Shown here piece after piece: positions 26,449 to 35,659 of a stretch of 64,000 nt of DNA. The notes under the pieces were generated by a model that worked only from the letters and a program-made list of their open reading frames with translations, did not search any database and was not told where the DNA came from. Position numbers and translations under genes: made by a program. Numbering within the stretch: position 1 is the stretch's first letter; the number at the start of each line of letters is the position of its first letter. This DNA comes from Mycolicibacterium tusciae (GTDB lineage: Bacteria > Actinomycetota > Actinomycetes > Mycobacteriales > Mycobacteriaceae). The stretch is taken from positions 248,001 to 312,000 of the forward strand of contig NZ_MVIM01000004.1 in NCBI RefSeq assembly GCF_002086795.1, given 5' to 3'.

Positions 26449-26985
26449 GTGAGGTTCGTCAAGGGGCTTGTCATGGCCCTCCTCGGGATTGCCACCGCCC
26501 TCGGGGTCGTTGCACCGGCTCAGGCGCAGGGCCCGGCCGCCAGGGCGCCGGGCACTCCGGAAGGCGTTTATGACGTCAACATCGACGGGCAGGCGCAAAG
26601 CACTTGGGAGATCTGGCCGATCTGCGTGCCGACGGTGGGTGACCTGCGTGATCCGCTGCTGTTGCCGGTCGCGTGCTCGTTGAAGGTGGGGCCGTCCAAC
26701 CTGGCCGGCCGTGATGCGCGCATGGTCGACGGAATGTGGCAATTCGTCTACAACGACGCCGAGCGCACCTGCCCCGACGGCAGCACAGCACCGCAACAGG
26801 TGATCTTCCGATTCGACGGGTATTCGTTGACCGGCGAGATGAAGGTGCTGCACGGCGATGAGTGCGGCGACTCTCCCGCGATGGTCGTTGCGCCGTTGAC
26901 TCTGAAGTTCAACCGGCCGCTGTCGATCCCCGTCACCCAGTACCCGCTGCAGTGTGAGCCGGGCGGCTTGCGCCGCTGTTTCTGA
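26449..26985 (+). CDS. Secreted protein of unknown function
   Basis: 178 residues from GTG at 26449. A signal peptide MRFVKGLVMALLGIATALGV ends at APAQAQ. The mature part is beta-rich with four or more cysteines (WPICVPTVGD, LLPVACSLKVG, ERTCPDGS, GDECGDS, CEPG and a final RRCF) that could form disulfides. It diverges from the ABC importer operon by ~130 bp, and the next gene starts inside or just after it. No family is recognised beyond mycobacterial secreted proteins. Confidence 0.72.
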   Translation: MRFVKGLVMALLGIATALGVVAPAQAQGPAARAPGTPEGVYDVNIDGQAQSTWEIWPICVPTVGDLRDPLLLPVACSLKVGPSNLAGRDARMVDGMWQFVYNDAERTCPDGSTAPQQVIFRFDGYSLTGEMKVLHGDECGDSPAMVVAPLTLKFNRPLSIPVTQYPLQCEPGGLRRCF

Positions 26986-28120
26986 GTTGCCTGGCGACTC
27001 CTCGATCGGCCGGCAGGCGGGTCGCGGTCTCGGCCCACGCACGCGCGCAGCAGTTCCGCTGCTCAACGGGAAGGTCGTCGACCTGACCGGTCCCGGCCTG
27101 ACCGAGCGCTGGGGCGTCACATGCACCGATCTCGGGGCATCGGTCGTCGCGCCGAACGGAAAGCTGGTGTCCGTGTTCGGCGACACCTTCTCGGGTCGCA
27201 AGGTCGGTGAGGGGGACTGGCGCTCACCCGTCGTGCTGATCGGCACTGGCGACGCCGACCACGAAATCGTGTACGAGCGGGCCGGCGGAGCCGACCCCGA
27301 CTACGCCCGACAGCTGTGGCCCTACCTCCACGACGACGCGTCCACCGGGTGGACCCGCGGGGGCGTCAGCACCGTGATCCCCTCCGATCTGCTTCGTGTC
27401 GACAACTCGATCTATCTGCACGCCATCGTCAACCGCGGCTTCGGCAACGTCGCATGGACGGAGATCTGGCGTTCCGACGACAGCGGTGTCTCGTGGGCGC
27501 ACATGGGGCGCCGGGCGAAGTTCCCGGCCGCGCGCCACGGCGGCCATGCGCAGTGCTGGTCGTGGGACTTCGACCCCGACGCCGGCTGGGTTTACGTGGT
27601 GGCCACGGGTTTTCAGCGTGACAAGGGCATCATCCTGATGCGCGTGCGGCCCTCGAACATCGGTGACCGAACGCGCTACGCGAGTTGGGGTTTGGCAGGG
27701 GGACATTGGAGGTGGGGTGAGGTGGCCACGCCGATCACCCCGGTCGGTGAGAAGTGGGGAGAGCTGACGTTCCGCCGGGTGGCACGGGGCAAGTGGATTG
27801 TCGGCGGGTTTCTCGCATCGAAGTATGCACTCGGCTACCGGGTCGTGGAATCGCCGGTGGCCAAGCTGCATACGACCCCGTTGCAGACGCCGGTGCTCGG
27901 CTCGGCTTGGCATGGCGAGGACCATGTGAAGAATCAGGTCGCGCAGCTGTATGGCGGTTACGTGCTGCCCGGATCTCGACTTGACATCGAAGGCGGTGTG
28001 GGACTGGTGGTCTCGCAGTGGAACACCGCCGACGGGTGGCCGTACCGCGCGATGCAGTTCAAGGCAGGGCTGCGGGATACGACGAAGACGCCGGATCCTT
28101 CGGACCCCGTCAACATGTAG
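26954..28120 (+). CDS. DUF4185-domain protein
   Basis: 388 residues from GTG at 26954, which overlaps the previous gene by 32 bp; a TTG at 26987, 1 bp after the upstream TGA, is an equally good coupled start. The domain begins near VVDLTGPGLTERWGVTCTDL and contains VFGDTFSGRKVGEGDW and LYGGYVLPGSR, the DUF4185 pattern of a five-bladed propeller related to glycosyl hydrolases. There is no clear signal peptide, although the gene follows a secreted protein. Possible sugar-binding or hydrolase role; uncertain. Confidence 0.75.
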   Translation: MSRAACAAVSELPGDSSIGRQAGRGLGPRTRAAVPLLNGKVVDLTGPGLTERWGVTCTDLGASVVAPNGKLVSVFGDTFSGRKVGEGDWRSPVVLIGTGDADHEIVYERAGGADPDYARQLWPYLHDDASTGWTRGGVSTVIPSDLLRVDNSIYLHAIVNRGFGNVAWTEIWRSDDSGVSWAHMGRRAKFPAARHGGHAQCWSWDFDPDAGWVYVVATGFQRDKGIILMRVRPSNIGDRTRYASWGLAGGHWRWGEVATPITPVGEKWGELTFRRVARGKWIVGGFLASKYALGYRVVESPVAKLHTTPLQTPVLGSAWHGEDHVKNQVAQLYGGYVLPGSRLDIEGGVGLVVSQWNTADGWPYRAMQFKAGLRDTTKTPDPSDPVNM

Positions 28121-28122
28121 CC

Positions 28123-28884
28123 CTAGACGGTGAACCCGCCGTCGACGTTCCAGTGCGCGCCGGTGATGTATCCGGTGTCGGGACCCGCCAGATAGGCGAC
28201 GACGCCGGCGATGTCACTGGGCTGACCGTAGCGCCCACCGGCCATGACTTTCTTTGCCATTTCGGCGAATTCGCCTTCGGCGGGGTTCATGTCGGTGTCG
28301 ATGGGACCGGGCTGGACGTTGTTGACGGTGATCCCGCGCGGGCCCAGGTCACGTGCCAGGCCGCGGGTCAGGCCCGCGACGGCTGCCTTCGTCATCGCGT
28401 ACACAGAAAGACCGGGGCCGGGAACTCTGTCGGCGTTGATGCTGCCGATGTTGATGATGCGACCGCCCTCGCCGAGATGCGTGAGTGCGGCCTGGATCGC
28501 GACGAACACGCCGCGAATGTTGACCGCAACCAGCTTGTCGAACTGCTCGAGCGGGAATGTCGCCGCGTCGCCGAGGAACGCGATGCCCGCGTTGTTGACC
28601 AGGATGTCGAGGCCACCGAGTGCGGCGACGGTTTCCTCGACCGAACGGGTCACCTGTTCGGGGTCGGCGGCGTCGGCCTGGATGGCCACGACCGTCGCAC
28701 CGTCGGCAGCGACGTCGGCGGCGAGCTTCTCGGCTTCGGCCGCCGAAGCGCCGTAGGTGAATGCGACCGCGGCGCCGTCGGCAGTGAGCCGACGCACGAT
28801 CTCGGCCCCGATTCCCCGTGACGCGCCGGTGACCAGTGCCCGGCGTCCCACGAGTGGCTTGACGTTTCCGCTTGCTGTTGTCAT
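28123..28884 (-). CDS. Short-chain dehydrogenase/reductase (FabG-like)
   Basis: 253 residues from ATG at 28884. TGASRGIGAE cofactor loop near residue 19, VNNAGIAFLG near 97, catalytic Ser in INIGSINAD, YAMTK, and the PGPIDTDMNP segment. It is a complete classical SDR. Proteins of this type often reduce quinones, ketones or 3-oxoacyl substrates. It stops 2 bp after the convergent DUF4185 gene, so no terminator fits between them. It is monocistronic, and the physiological substrate is unknown. Confidence 0.87.
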   Translation of the reverse strand: MTTASGNVKPLVGRRALVTGASRGIGAEIVRRLTADGAAVAFTYGASAAEAEKLAADVAADGATVVAIQADAADPEQVTRSVEETVAALGGLDILVNNAGIAFLGDAATFPLEQFDKLVAVNIRGVFVAIQAALTHLGEGGRIINIGSINADRVPGPGLSVYAMTKAAVAGLTRGLARDLGPRGITVNNVQPGPIDTDMNPAEGEFAEMAKKVMAGGRYGQPSDIAGVVAYLAGPDTGYITGAHWNVDGGFTV

Positions 28885-28995
28885 GGCGTGGATAATGCCG
28901 CAGAAGCGGTAAACATTCCCGGCCTCATTCTCGCGACGCCGATCAACCCACGGCTAGGGTAATGACGGGGGCCGATTGAAAGGTGCGGTTGACGC

Positions 28996-30084
28996 GTGAC
29001 TGTGGACTCTCAGAAGAAGCGGATCGTCATCTACGGCACTGGCTTCGTCGGCCAGATGGTGATCGCCGAGATCGTCAAGCACCCGTTGTTCGAGTTGGTC
29101 GGCGTCGGCGTGAGCAACCCCGACAAAGTCGGCCGCGACGTCGGAGAGGTCTGCGGTCTCGGCACGACGCTGGGAATCACCGCCACCGACGACATCGACG
29201 CGCTGATCGCGCTCAACCCCGACGCCCTGGTGCACTACGGCCCCACCGCCGCGCACGCCGAGGAGAACATCAATCTCATCACCCGGTTCCTACGGGCAGG
29301 GATCGACGTCTGCTCGACAGCGATGACCCCGTGGGTGTGGCCGACCATGCACCTCAACCCGCCCAACTGGATCGAACCCATCACCGAGGCCTGTGAACTC
29401 GGCGAGGCGTCCTGTTTCACCACCGGCATCGATCCCGGCTTCGCCAACGACCTGTTCCCCATGACGCTGATGGGGCTGTGCTCGGAGGTCCGTTCGGTCC
29501 GTGCTTCCGAACTGCTCGACTACACCAACTACACCGGCGACTACGAGCGTGAGATGGGAATCGGCAGGCCCCCGGAGAAGAAGGCCATGCTCGAAACCCC
29601 GGACATCCTCGTCTTCGCCTGGGGTGGAACAGTTCCCATGATCGCGCACGCGGCGGGCATCATGCTCGACGAGATCACCACGACCTACGACAAGTGGGTG
29701 ACCCCCAACGAACGCAAGTCCGCCAAGGGCGTCATCCCCGCGGGGAACGTCGCGGCGGTGCGGTTCACGATAAACGGCCTCTACCAGGGCGAGACCCGCA
29801 TACAGCTCGAACACGTCAACCGGATCGGCGATGACGCCGCACCCGACTGGCCGACCGGCAACCAGAACAACGTCTACCGCGTCGATATCGAGGGCACGCC
29901 GAGCATCTTCCAGGAGACCGCATTCAGGTTCACCGACGGCTCCGGGCGCGACGCCGCGGCCGCCGGCTGCCTCGCCACCGGTATGCGCGCGCTCAACGCG
30001 GTGCCCGCGGTCAACGACCTGTCCCCCGGCTGGGTCACCGCGCTCGATCTCCCATTGATTCCAGGGTTCGGGACCATCCGCTGA
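28996..30084 (+). CDS. DapB-like NAD(P)-dependent dehydrogenase
   Basis: 362 residues from GTG at 28996. N-terminal Rossmann domain with IVIYGTGFVGQMVIAEI, followed by VGVGVSNPDKVGRDVGEVCG. The second half has conserved ACELGEASCFTTGIDPGFAN and MGIGRPPEKK. The pattern matches the mycobacterial dihydrodipicolinate-reductase-like group (related to 2,4-diaminopentanoate dehydrogenase) rather than true DapB, which is shorter. It probably acts on an amino- or oxo-acid, or on a lipid-derived ketone. It is alone on the plus strand, 66 bp before the Hsp70-like gene. Confidence 0.78.
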   Translation: MTVDSQKKRIVIYGTGFVGQMVIAEIVKHPLFELVGVGVSNPDKVGRDVGEVCGLGTTLGITATDDIDALIALNPDALVHYGPTAAHAEENINLITRFLRAGIDVCSTAMTPWVWPTMHLNPPNWIEPITEACELGEASCFTTGIDPGFANDLFPMTLMGLCSEVRSVRASELLDYTNYTGDYEREMGIGRPPEKKAMLETPDILVFAWGGTVPMIAHAAGIMLDEITTTYDKWVTPNERKSAKGVIPAGNVAAVRFTINGLYQGETRIQLEHVNRIGDDAAPDWPTGNQNNVYRVDIEGTPSIFQETAFRFTDGSGRDAAAAGCLATGMRALNAVPAVNDLSPGWVTALDLPLIPGFGTIR

Positions 30085-30149
30085 GTAACGTTTTCGCCGT
30101 CTGATCAGATGGACATCTCCGGACAACAATCTGATCGAGACGGGAAGAC

Positions 30150-31910
30150 ATGTCTGACGGGCTAGGGCTCTCGGTAGGGGCCACCCGCTTGGCCGCCGTG
30201 GTGGTGGGCCGGGCGGCGCTGTCGCGCACCTCGGTCCTGACGCGCTTTGAGCACCGGCCGCCCGAGGTCGGGGTGCCCAGCGAGAACCCGAACCTCAACG
30301 AACGCGGGTTGATCCTCACCGACTTCGTCGACCGTGTCGGTGACCCGGTAGGCATCGTCGCGGCAGACGGTTCCACCCACCTCGCCGACGGCGTCCTCGC
30401 CGACGCGCTGCGCGCTCTGCTGCTCACCTTGACGGGCGGCCGGCCACCGGTCGACCCGGTCGCGGTCACCTATCCCGCACACTGGCGTCCGGCGGCCGTC
30501 GAAAGCCTGCGCAACGCGCTGGCCGCCGTGCCGGAACTCGGCCAGCCCAACCCCGCACCGCTGGTGTCCGACGCCGCCGCCGCAGTGCGAGCGCTGCAGG
30601 ACGACCCGGGCGTGCCGACGCGCGGCGTCATCGCGCTGTGCGACTTCGGCGGCACCGGGACGAGCGTCACGCTCCTCGACGCCGACGCGGGCTACGCGCC
30701 GCTGGCTCCCACCGTTCGCCACACCGATCTCTCCGGCGATCTCGTCGACCAGGCCTTGCTCACCCACGTGATCAACGATCTGTCGGCGGCGGGAAACATC
30801 GACCTGTCGGGTACGTCGGCGATCGGTTCGCTCACGCGCCTGCGGGCCGAGTGCCGCAACGCCAAGGAGCGGCTGTCCACCGCCAGCGTCACCTCGCTGA
30901 TGGCTGACGTCCCCGGACACCGTGGCGAGGTGCGGCTGACGCGCAACGAACTCGACGACGCGATCCGTCATCCGGTCACCGACTTCGCGGGTGTGCTGCA
31001 GGAAGCGTTGGAGCGCAACGGCGTTCGCGAGCTGGCCGCGGTTGCCACCGTCGGCGGAGGAGCGCGAATCCCGATCATCACAACCACGTTGTCCGACCGC
31101 TTCCGGGTACCGATAATCACCAACGGTCAACCCGAGCTGACCGCGGCCATCGGCGGCGGCCTGACGGCCGCGCGCGGAACCGTCGACGACGACCAGACAG
31201 CCATGGCCGCGGCCGCCGCTGCGGCGGCGCCCGCCACGCAAATGGCGCCCGAAGTGGTTCCGGCGGCCGACGAGATGGCTCCGTCGGGCACGTTCGGGGC
31301 ACTGGCATGGTCCGACGCCAACGACGTTCCCGACGTGGCGCCGACCGGTCACTACGAGTACGACTCGCCTGCCGACCCCGACGACGTCCGACCGCAGATC
31401 CAGTTCCAGCCCGACCCGCATGACGACGAGCGCTCCGCGAAGGCGCTGCCCTGGTACCGCCGGCCCGAGGTGGCGCTGGGGGCAGGCGTGCTCGTGGTGC
31501 TGGTCGCATTGGCCACGGCCCTCATCTTCGTGATGCGCGGCGGCGAAACCCCGCCGGAGACGGCGTCGACCACGGCCCCCTCGCAGCCTCCGGCCACGAG
31601 CGCGGAGGCGCCTCCACCTCCGGAGACGCAGGCCCCGCCGCCCGAGACCGCCACGCAGGAGGCGCCACCGCCGCCGGTGACCGAGACCGTGACCGCGTCC
31701 CCGACCGAACCGTCCCCGACCACTCCGCCGCCCCCGGAGACGCCGCCGCCGCCTCCTCCGCCCACCAGCGAAGCGCCGCCGCCCACGACGACTCAGCCGC
31801 CGGCAAGCACACCACCGCCGCCGCCGACCGTCCCGACGCTGCCCTACGAGACGATTCCCGGTCTACCGTTCGTCCCGAACCCGATCCAACCGCCGCAACC
31901 GGCGCCTTAG
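30150..31910 (+). CDS. Membrane Hsp70/actin-like ATPase with proline-rich tail
   Basis: 586 residues from ATG at 30150. Residues 1-350 form an Hsp70-type ATPase fold: phosphate 1 region LGLSVGATRLAAVVVG, phosphate 2 CDFGGTGTSVTLLDADAG near 163, and adenosine motif ATVGGGARIPIITTTL near 300. There is no substrate-binding domain. After a linker, a transmembrane helix (~442-463, ALGAGVLVVLVALATALIFV) leads to ~120 extracytoplasmic residues of Pro/Thr/Glu repeats. It corresponds to Rv2264c by length and composition. An ATP-driven sensor or envelope scaffold is plausible but unproven. Confidence 0.82.
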   Translation: MSDGLGLSVGATRLAAVVVGRAALSRTSVLTRFEHRPPEVGVPSENPNLNERGLILTDFVDRVGDPVGIVAADGSTHLADGVLADALRALLLTLTGGRPPVDPVAVTYPAHWRPAAVESLRNALAAVPELGQPNPAPLVSDAAAAVRALQDDPGVPTRGVIALCDFGGTGTSVTLLDADAGYAPLAPTVRHTDLSGDLVDQALLTHVINDLSAAGNIDLSGTSAIGSLTRLRAECRNAKERLSTASVTSLMADVPGHRGEVRLTRNELDDAIRHPVTDFAGVLQEALERNGVRELAAVATVGGGARIPIITTTLSDRFRVPIITNGQPELTAAIGGGLTAARGTVDDDQTAMAAAAAAAAPATQMAPEVVPAADEMAPSGTFGALAWSDANDVPDVAPTGHYEYDSPADPDDVRPQIQFQPDPHDDERSAKALPWYRRPEVALGAGVLVVLVALATALIFVMRGGETPPETASTTAPSQPPATSAEAPPPPETQAPPPETATQEAPPPPVTETVTASPTEPSPTTPPPPETPPPPPPPTSEAPPPTTTQPPASTPPPPPTVPTLPYETIPGLPFVPNPIQPPQPAP

Positions 31911-31937
31911 CGTCGGCGGCGGTCCTAGGCTGACGCC

Positions 31938-33680
31938 ATGACGACCGATGGCCTGCTTTTCGACCCCAATACCTACGACCCACCGCAGTTCGATGCCGAA
32001 ACACGCAGGCTGTTGCGTGCAACCATCGACTGGTTCGAAGGTCAGGGCAAGAAGCGCCTCCTCGATGACGATCTGGCCGCGCAATGGCCTGCCGACTTCG
32101 TCGACTTCGTCAAGCGCGAGAAGCTGTTCGCGACGTTCCTGACCCCATCGGAATTCGCCGCCGGCAACTCGGACAAGCGCTGGGATGCCGCGCGCAACGC
32201 CGCCCTCTCGGAGATCCTCGGGTTCTACGGCTTGACGTACTGGTACACCGAACAGGTCACCATCCTCGGCCTGGGACCCATCTGGCAGAGCGAGAACAAG
32301 GACGCCAAGCTGAGGGCAGCCGACGACCTCGACGCCGGCGAGGTGATGGCCTTCGGGTTGTCCGAACGCTCCCGCGGCGCCGACGTCTACAACACCGACA
32401 TGGTGCTGACGCCGGCAAGCGAGGAGGACCGCGCCAACGGCATCCTGTACCGGGCGACAGGGGAGAAGTACTACATCGGCAACGGCAACGTCGCCAGCAT
32501 GGTGTCGGTCTTCGGACGGCGCGGCGACGTCGGGGGCCAGGACGCGTACATGTGGTTCGTCGCCGACAGTCAGCACGACGACTACCACCTGATCGACAAC
32601 GTCGTGCACATGCAGATCTACGTCAGCACCTTCCGGTTGGACAACTATCCGGTGCGAGAAGAGGACATTCTGCACACCGGCGTGGAAGCCTTTGCCGCGG
32701 CACTGAATACGGTCAACATCGGCAAGTTCAACCTGTGCTCGTGCTCGATCGGCATGACCGAGCATGCCTTCTACGAGGCGATCACCCACGCGCAGAACCG
32801 CATCCTGTACGGCAACCCCGTCACCGAATTCACCCACGTGCGAACCAACTTCGTCGACGCGTACTCCCGCCTGATCGCGATGAAGCTGTTCAGCCAGCGC
32901 TCCGTCGACTACTTCCGGTCCGCGAGCCTCGACGACCGGCGCTATCTGCTGTTCAACCCCATGACCAAGGCGAAGGTCACCATGGAGGGCGAAACCGTGC
33001 TGCGGGCATTGCACGACGTGATCGCCGCGAAGGGATACGAGAAGAACACGATGTTCCGCGAGGTCGCGCAGTTCATCGGCACCCTGCCGCGGCTGGAGGG
33101 CACCGTGCACGTGAACGTCGGCCTGGTGCTCAAGTTCATGCCGAACTACATGCTGAATCCCAAGGAATATCCGGCGATCCCGATGCGCAACGACGCTGCG
33201 GACGACACATTCTTCTGGAACCAGGGGCCGACGCGGGGCGCCGGCAAGGTGCAGTTCGCCGATTGGACTCCGGTGTACGAGGAACATGCCGGCATTGCGA
33301 ACGTCGCGGTGTTCTACGACCAGGCCAAGGCATTCCGGGAGTTCCTCCTGACCGCCGCGCCCGACGCCGACCAGCAGCAGGATCTCGACTTCCTGCTCAA
33401 CGTCGGGCATCTGTTTTCGTTGATCGTGTACGGGCAGCTGATCCTGGAGCAGGCCGCGCTGACCGGTCTGGATGCCGACATGCTCGACCAGATCTTCGAC
33501 TTCCAGGTCCGCGACTTCAATATGTATGCCGTTGCGCTGCACGGTAAGCCGACCGCGACGACGGCCCAGCAGGACTGGGCGCTGAGCGCGATCCGCAAGC
33601 CCGTTCCCGATGCGGAGCGGTTCCATCGGGTCTGGGAACGGGTCAAGGCCTACGACGGCGCCTACGAGATGGCGCCCTAA
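31938..33680 (+). CDS. Acyl-CoA dehydrogenase/oxidase-like flavoprotein
   Basis: 580 residues from ATG at 31938, 27 bp after the previous gene. Much longer than ordinary 380-430-aa dehydrogenases. Contains MAFGLSERSRGADVYNTDMV (FAD/substrate loop) and ATGEKYYIGNGNVASMVSVF, then NTVNIGKFNLCSCSIGMTEH and a long C-terminal extension (~430-580) that includes VFYDQAKAFREFLLTAAPDA. The layout is between acyl-CoA oxidases and long mycobacterial FadE proteins. It would desaturate a bulky or very long acyl-CoA. Stop overlaps the convergent 99-aa gene by 4 bp. Confidence 0.8.
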   Translation: MTTDGLLFDPNTYDPPQFDAETRRLLRATIDWFEGQGKKRLLDDDLAAQWPADFVDFVKREKLFATFLTPSEFAAGNSDKRWDAARNAALSEILGFYGLTYWYTEQVTILGLGPIWQSENKDAKLRAADDLDAGEVMAFGLSERSRGADVYNTDMVLTPASEEDRANGILYRATGEKYYIGNGNVASMVSVFGRRGDVGGQDAYMWFVADSQHDDYHLIDNVVHMQIYVSTFRLDNYPVREEDILHTGVEAFAAALNTVNIGKFNLCSCSIGMTEHAFYEAITHAQNRILYGNPVTEFTHVRTNFVDAYSRLIAMKLFSQRSVDYFRSASLDDRRYLLFNPMTKAKVTMEGETVLRALHDVIAAKGYEKNTMFREVAQFIGTLPRLEGTVHVNVGLVLKFMPNYMLNPKEYPAIPMRNDAADDTFFWNQGPTRGAGKVQFADWTPVYEEHAGIANVAVFYDQAKAFREFLLTAAPDADQQQDLDFLLNVGHLFSLIVYGQLILEQAALTGLDADMLDQIFDFQVRDFNMYAVALHGKPTATTAQQDWALSAIRKPVPDAERFHRVWERVKAYDGAYEMAP

Positions 33681-33976
33681 CGGCGGCGCTCACCCGTCAC
33701 CGCGGACCGCGGTAGGCGACCCGCGCGAGAATGGCCGACGAGTCGGTCGCCGTCGACGGTGACGTCGAAGTCGAGGTTCAGCCGCATCGGCTTGCGCACC
33801 GACTGACTCCACGTGACCCGTTGTCCGTCAACCACGATGCCCTGCAGCGCAACCGTCTCGTCCTTGCCGGTCGCGGAACCGGTGAGGGCGCCGTCCTGTT
33901 CGGTGAAGGTGTAGCGCACGGCGAGCGAGCCGATCGGTGTCTTGATCGTGACGTCCCAGTCGCCGGCAATGCTCAT
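33677..33976 (-). CDS. Small hypothetical protein, 99 aa
   Basis: ATG at 33976 overlaps the stop of the DJ-1-like gene (ATGA), so the two are coupled. The product begins MSIAGDWDVTIKTPIGSLAV and continues with beta strands RYTFTEQDGALTGSATGKD and LQGIVVDGQRVTWSQSV, typical of a small beta-barrel of lipocalin or polyketide-cyclase-like appearance. No signal peptide. A binding or isomerase role for a small molecule is possible. A longer upstream reading lies inside the DJ-1 gene and is rejected. Confidence 0.7.
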   Translation of the reverse strand: MSIAGDWDVTIKTPIGSLAVRYTFTEQDGALTGSATGKDETVALQGIVVDGQRVTWSQSVRKPMRLNLDFDVTVDGDRLVGHSRAGRLPRSAVTGERRR

Positions 33977-34602
33977 GCTGTCCACACCGTCCCTCGTCGT
34001 TCGTAGGCGAACAAGTCCTCGACCGCGAGGGCGACCGTCGGTCCGTAGGTGCGGTCGAGCAGATGGAGTGCGAGGTCCAAACCGGAGGTGACGGCTCCGG
34101 ACGTCACCAGGTCGCCATCGTCGACGACCCGGGCGTTCACCGTGGTCACGCCGGTAGCCTCGAGCAGGTCCATGCCGAGGTGGTGGGTGACCGCGTTGCG
34201 GCCCTCCAGCAGCCCACCCATCGCCAGCGCGAGCGAGCCTCCGCACACCGTGGCCACAGTGACGTCTGGACTCTCCATCGCCTTGCGCAGCAGTGGAATG
34301 GCTGCCGATTCCGCGAACCGTGCGAGCAGGACGGGGATGGTGTCGACGTCGTCGGGATCGCCGTCGATCGGCCCGGACGCGCCGGGCACGACGATGAAAC
34401 CGGGCTTCGACGGGTCGAGCTGCGCGGTGGCGTGCAGGACCATTCCCAGGGTCCCGCTGAGCACCTCCCTGGGCCCCTCGGCCGACACGAGCTCGACCTG
34501 GAGTTCGCCTCCGGCGAACTCACTGCCGGCGGCGAGCACTTCGAAAGGTGCGGTGGCGTCGAGCGGATCGAACCCGTCGAACAACACGATCTGTGCGTAC
34601 AC
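33973..34602 (-). CDS. DJ-1/PfpI-superfamily protein
   Basis: 209 residues from GTG at 34602. The nucleophile elbow is TVATVCGGSLALAMGGLLEG, with the Cys in the usual place, followed by THHLGMDLL with an adjacent His. The N-terminal IVLFDGFDPLDATAPFEVLA is the standard family start (GlxA-like amidotransferase domain). Members act as glyoxalases, isocyanide hydratases or repair enzymes. It diverges from a GlxA/AraC regulator whose N-terminal domain is related to it, and is coupled to the 99-aa gene. Confidence 0.85.
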   Translation of the reverse strand: MYAQIVLFDGFDPLDATAPFEVLAAGSEFAGGELQVELVSAEGPREVLSGTLGMVLHATAQLDPSKPGFIVVPGASGPIDGDPDDVDTIPVLLARFAESAAIPLLRKAMESPDVTVATVCGGSLALAMGGLLEGRNAVTHHLGMDLLEATGVTTVNARVVDDGDLVTSGAVTSGLDLALHLLDRTYGPTVALAVEDLFAYERRGTVWTA

Positions 34603-34640
34603 ACCCTGATCGTCGGCCCATCACGGCCGGGTCACCAGTG

Positions 34641-34673
34641 GCCAGATCGCCACATATCGCCAAGATATTGCCA
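34641..34673. promoter_or_regulatory. Candidate AraC/GlxA-type activator sites
   Basis: Four GCCA (TGGC on the other strand) boxes start at 34641, 34649, 34659 and 34670, spaced 8, 10 and 11 bp, the last three within TGGCRATAT-like direct repeats. The boxes lie in the 91-bp divergent region between the DJ-1 and GlxA-like genes, on one helical face, as AraC-family monomers bind. Confidence 0.55.
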
Positions 34674-34693
34674 TGTCCTGTTATGGTCCCGGT

Positions 34694-35656
34694 ATGCACG
34701 TCGTCGCTGTGCTGGCGCTGCCAGACACCATCGCGTTCGATCTGGCAACCGCGGTCGAAGCTTTCGGTCGGGTCCAGTTGCCCTCTGGCGCACCGGGATA
34801 CCGCGTCGTGGTGTGCGGATCGCAACCGGAGGTCACCGCCGGGCCGCTCCGCATCGCCACCGACCACGGCCTCGAAGCGCTGGCCGATGCCGACACGATC
34901 GTCGTCCCCGGACGTAACGATCCCACCGTCGATACTTCCCAGGAGGTCTTGTCGGCTCTGACCGCCGCCCATGCCCGCGGCGTGCGGATCGCGTCGATCT
35001 GCTCAGGTGCCATCACGCTGGCCACCACCGGATTGCTGGACGGTAAGCGCGCGACGACCCATTGGATCGCCACCGAGTACTTTCGCGCGCGCTTTCCCGC
35101 CGTCGACCTCGATCCCGATGTCCTCTACGTCGACGAGGGCCAGGTGCTGACATCGGCGGGCGCATCGGCCGGTTTGGACCTGTGCCTGCACATGATCGCT
35201 CGCGACTACGGAGCCACGGTGGCGGCCGACGCGGCCCGACTCGCCGTGGCACCCCTGCATCGCAGCGGGGGACAGGCGCAGTTCATCGTCCGAAATCAAG
35301 CCGCTGTCAAGCACATTGCCGAGCGCACCGAACTCGACGACGTGCTCGCGTGGATCGAACAGGAAGCACACCGCGACGTGACGTTGCACGATATCGCGGC
35401 CCGCGCCGCGGTGAGCGTGCGAACCTTGAACCGGCGATTCCAGTCCGAGACGGGTCAGACGCCGATGCAATGGCTGACGGGAGTGCGGGTCCGCCATGCT
35501 CAACAGCTGCTCGAGAGCACCGCATACGGTGTCGAAAGGATCGGCCGTGAGGTCGGCTTCACCTCCCCGGCCAATTTTCGCGAGCAGTTCCGGCGGCTGA
35601 CTGGAGTAGCACCCGTGAACTACCGCAACACCTTTCGTGAGCGGATGGCAAGCTGA
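34694..35656 (+). CDS. GlxA-type AraC-family regulator with DJ-1-like sensor domain
   Basis: 320 residues from ATG at 34694 (an in-frame ATG at 34673 overlaps the candidate operator). Residues 1-190 form a DJ-1/PfpI-like domain (ASICSGAITLATTGLLDGKR with the Cys, then THWIATEYF). Residues ~225-320 carry two AraC HTH motifs (VTLHDIAARAAVSVRTLNRR and YGVERIGREVGFTSPANFRE). It probably activates the divergent DJ-1-like operon in response to a small metabolite. Confidence 0.86.
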   Translation: MHVVAVLALPDTIAFDLATAVEAFGRVQLPSGAPGYRVVVCGSQPEVTAGPLRIATDHGLEALADADTIVVPGRNDPTVDTSQEVLSALTAAHARGVRIASICSGAITLATTGLLDGKRATTHWIATEYFRARFPAVDLDPDVLYVDEGQVLTSAGASAGLDLCLHMIARDYGATVAADAARLAVAPLHRSGGQAQFIVRNQAAVKHIAERTELDDVLAWIEQEAHRDVTLHDIAARAAVSVRTLNRRFQSETGQTPMQWLTGVRVRHAQQLLESTAYGVERIGREVGFTSPANFREQFRRLTGVAPVNYRNTFRERMAS

Positions 35657-35659
35657 CGG

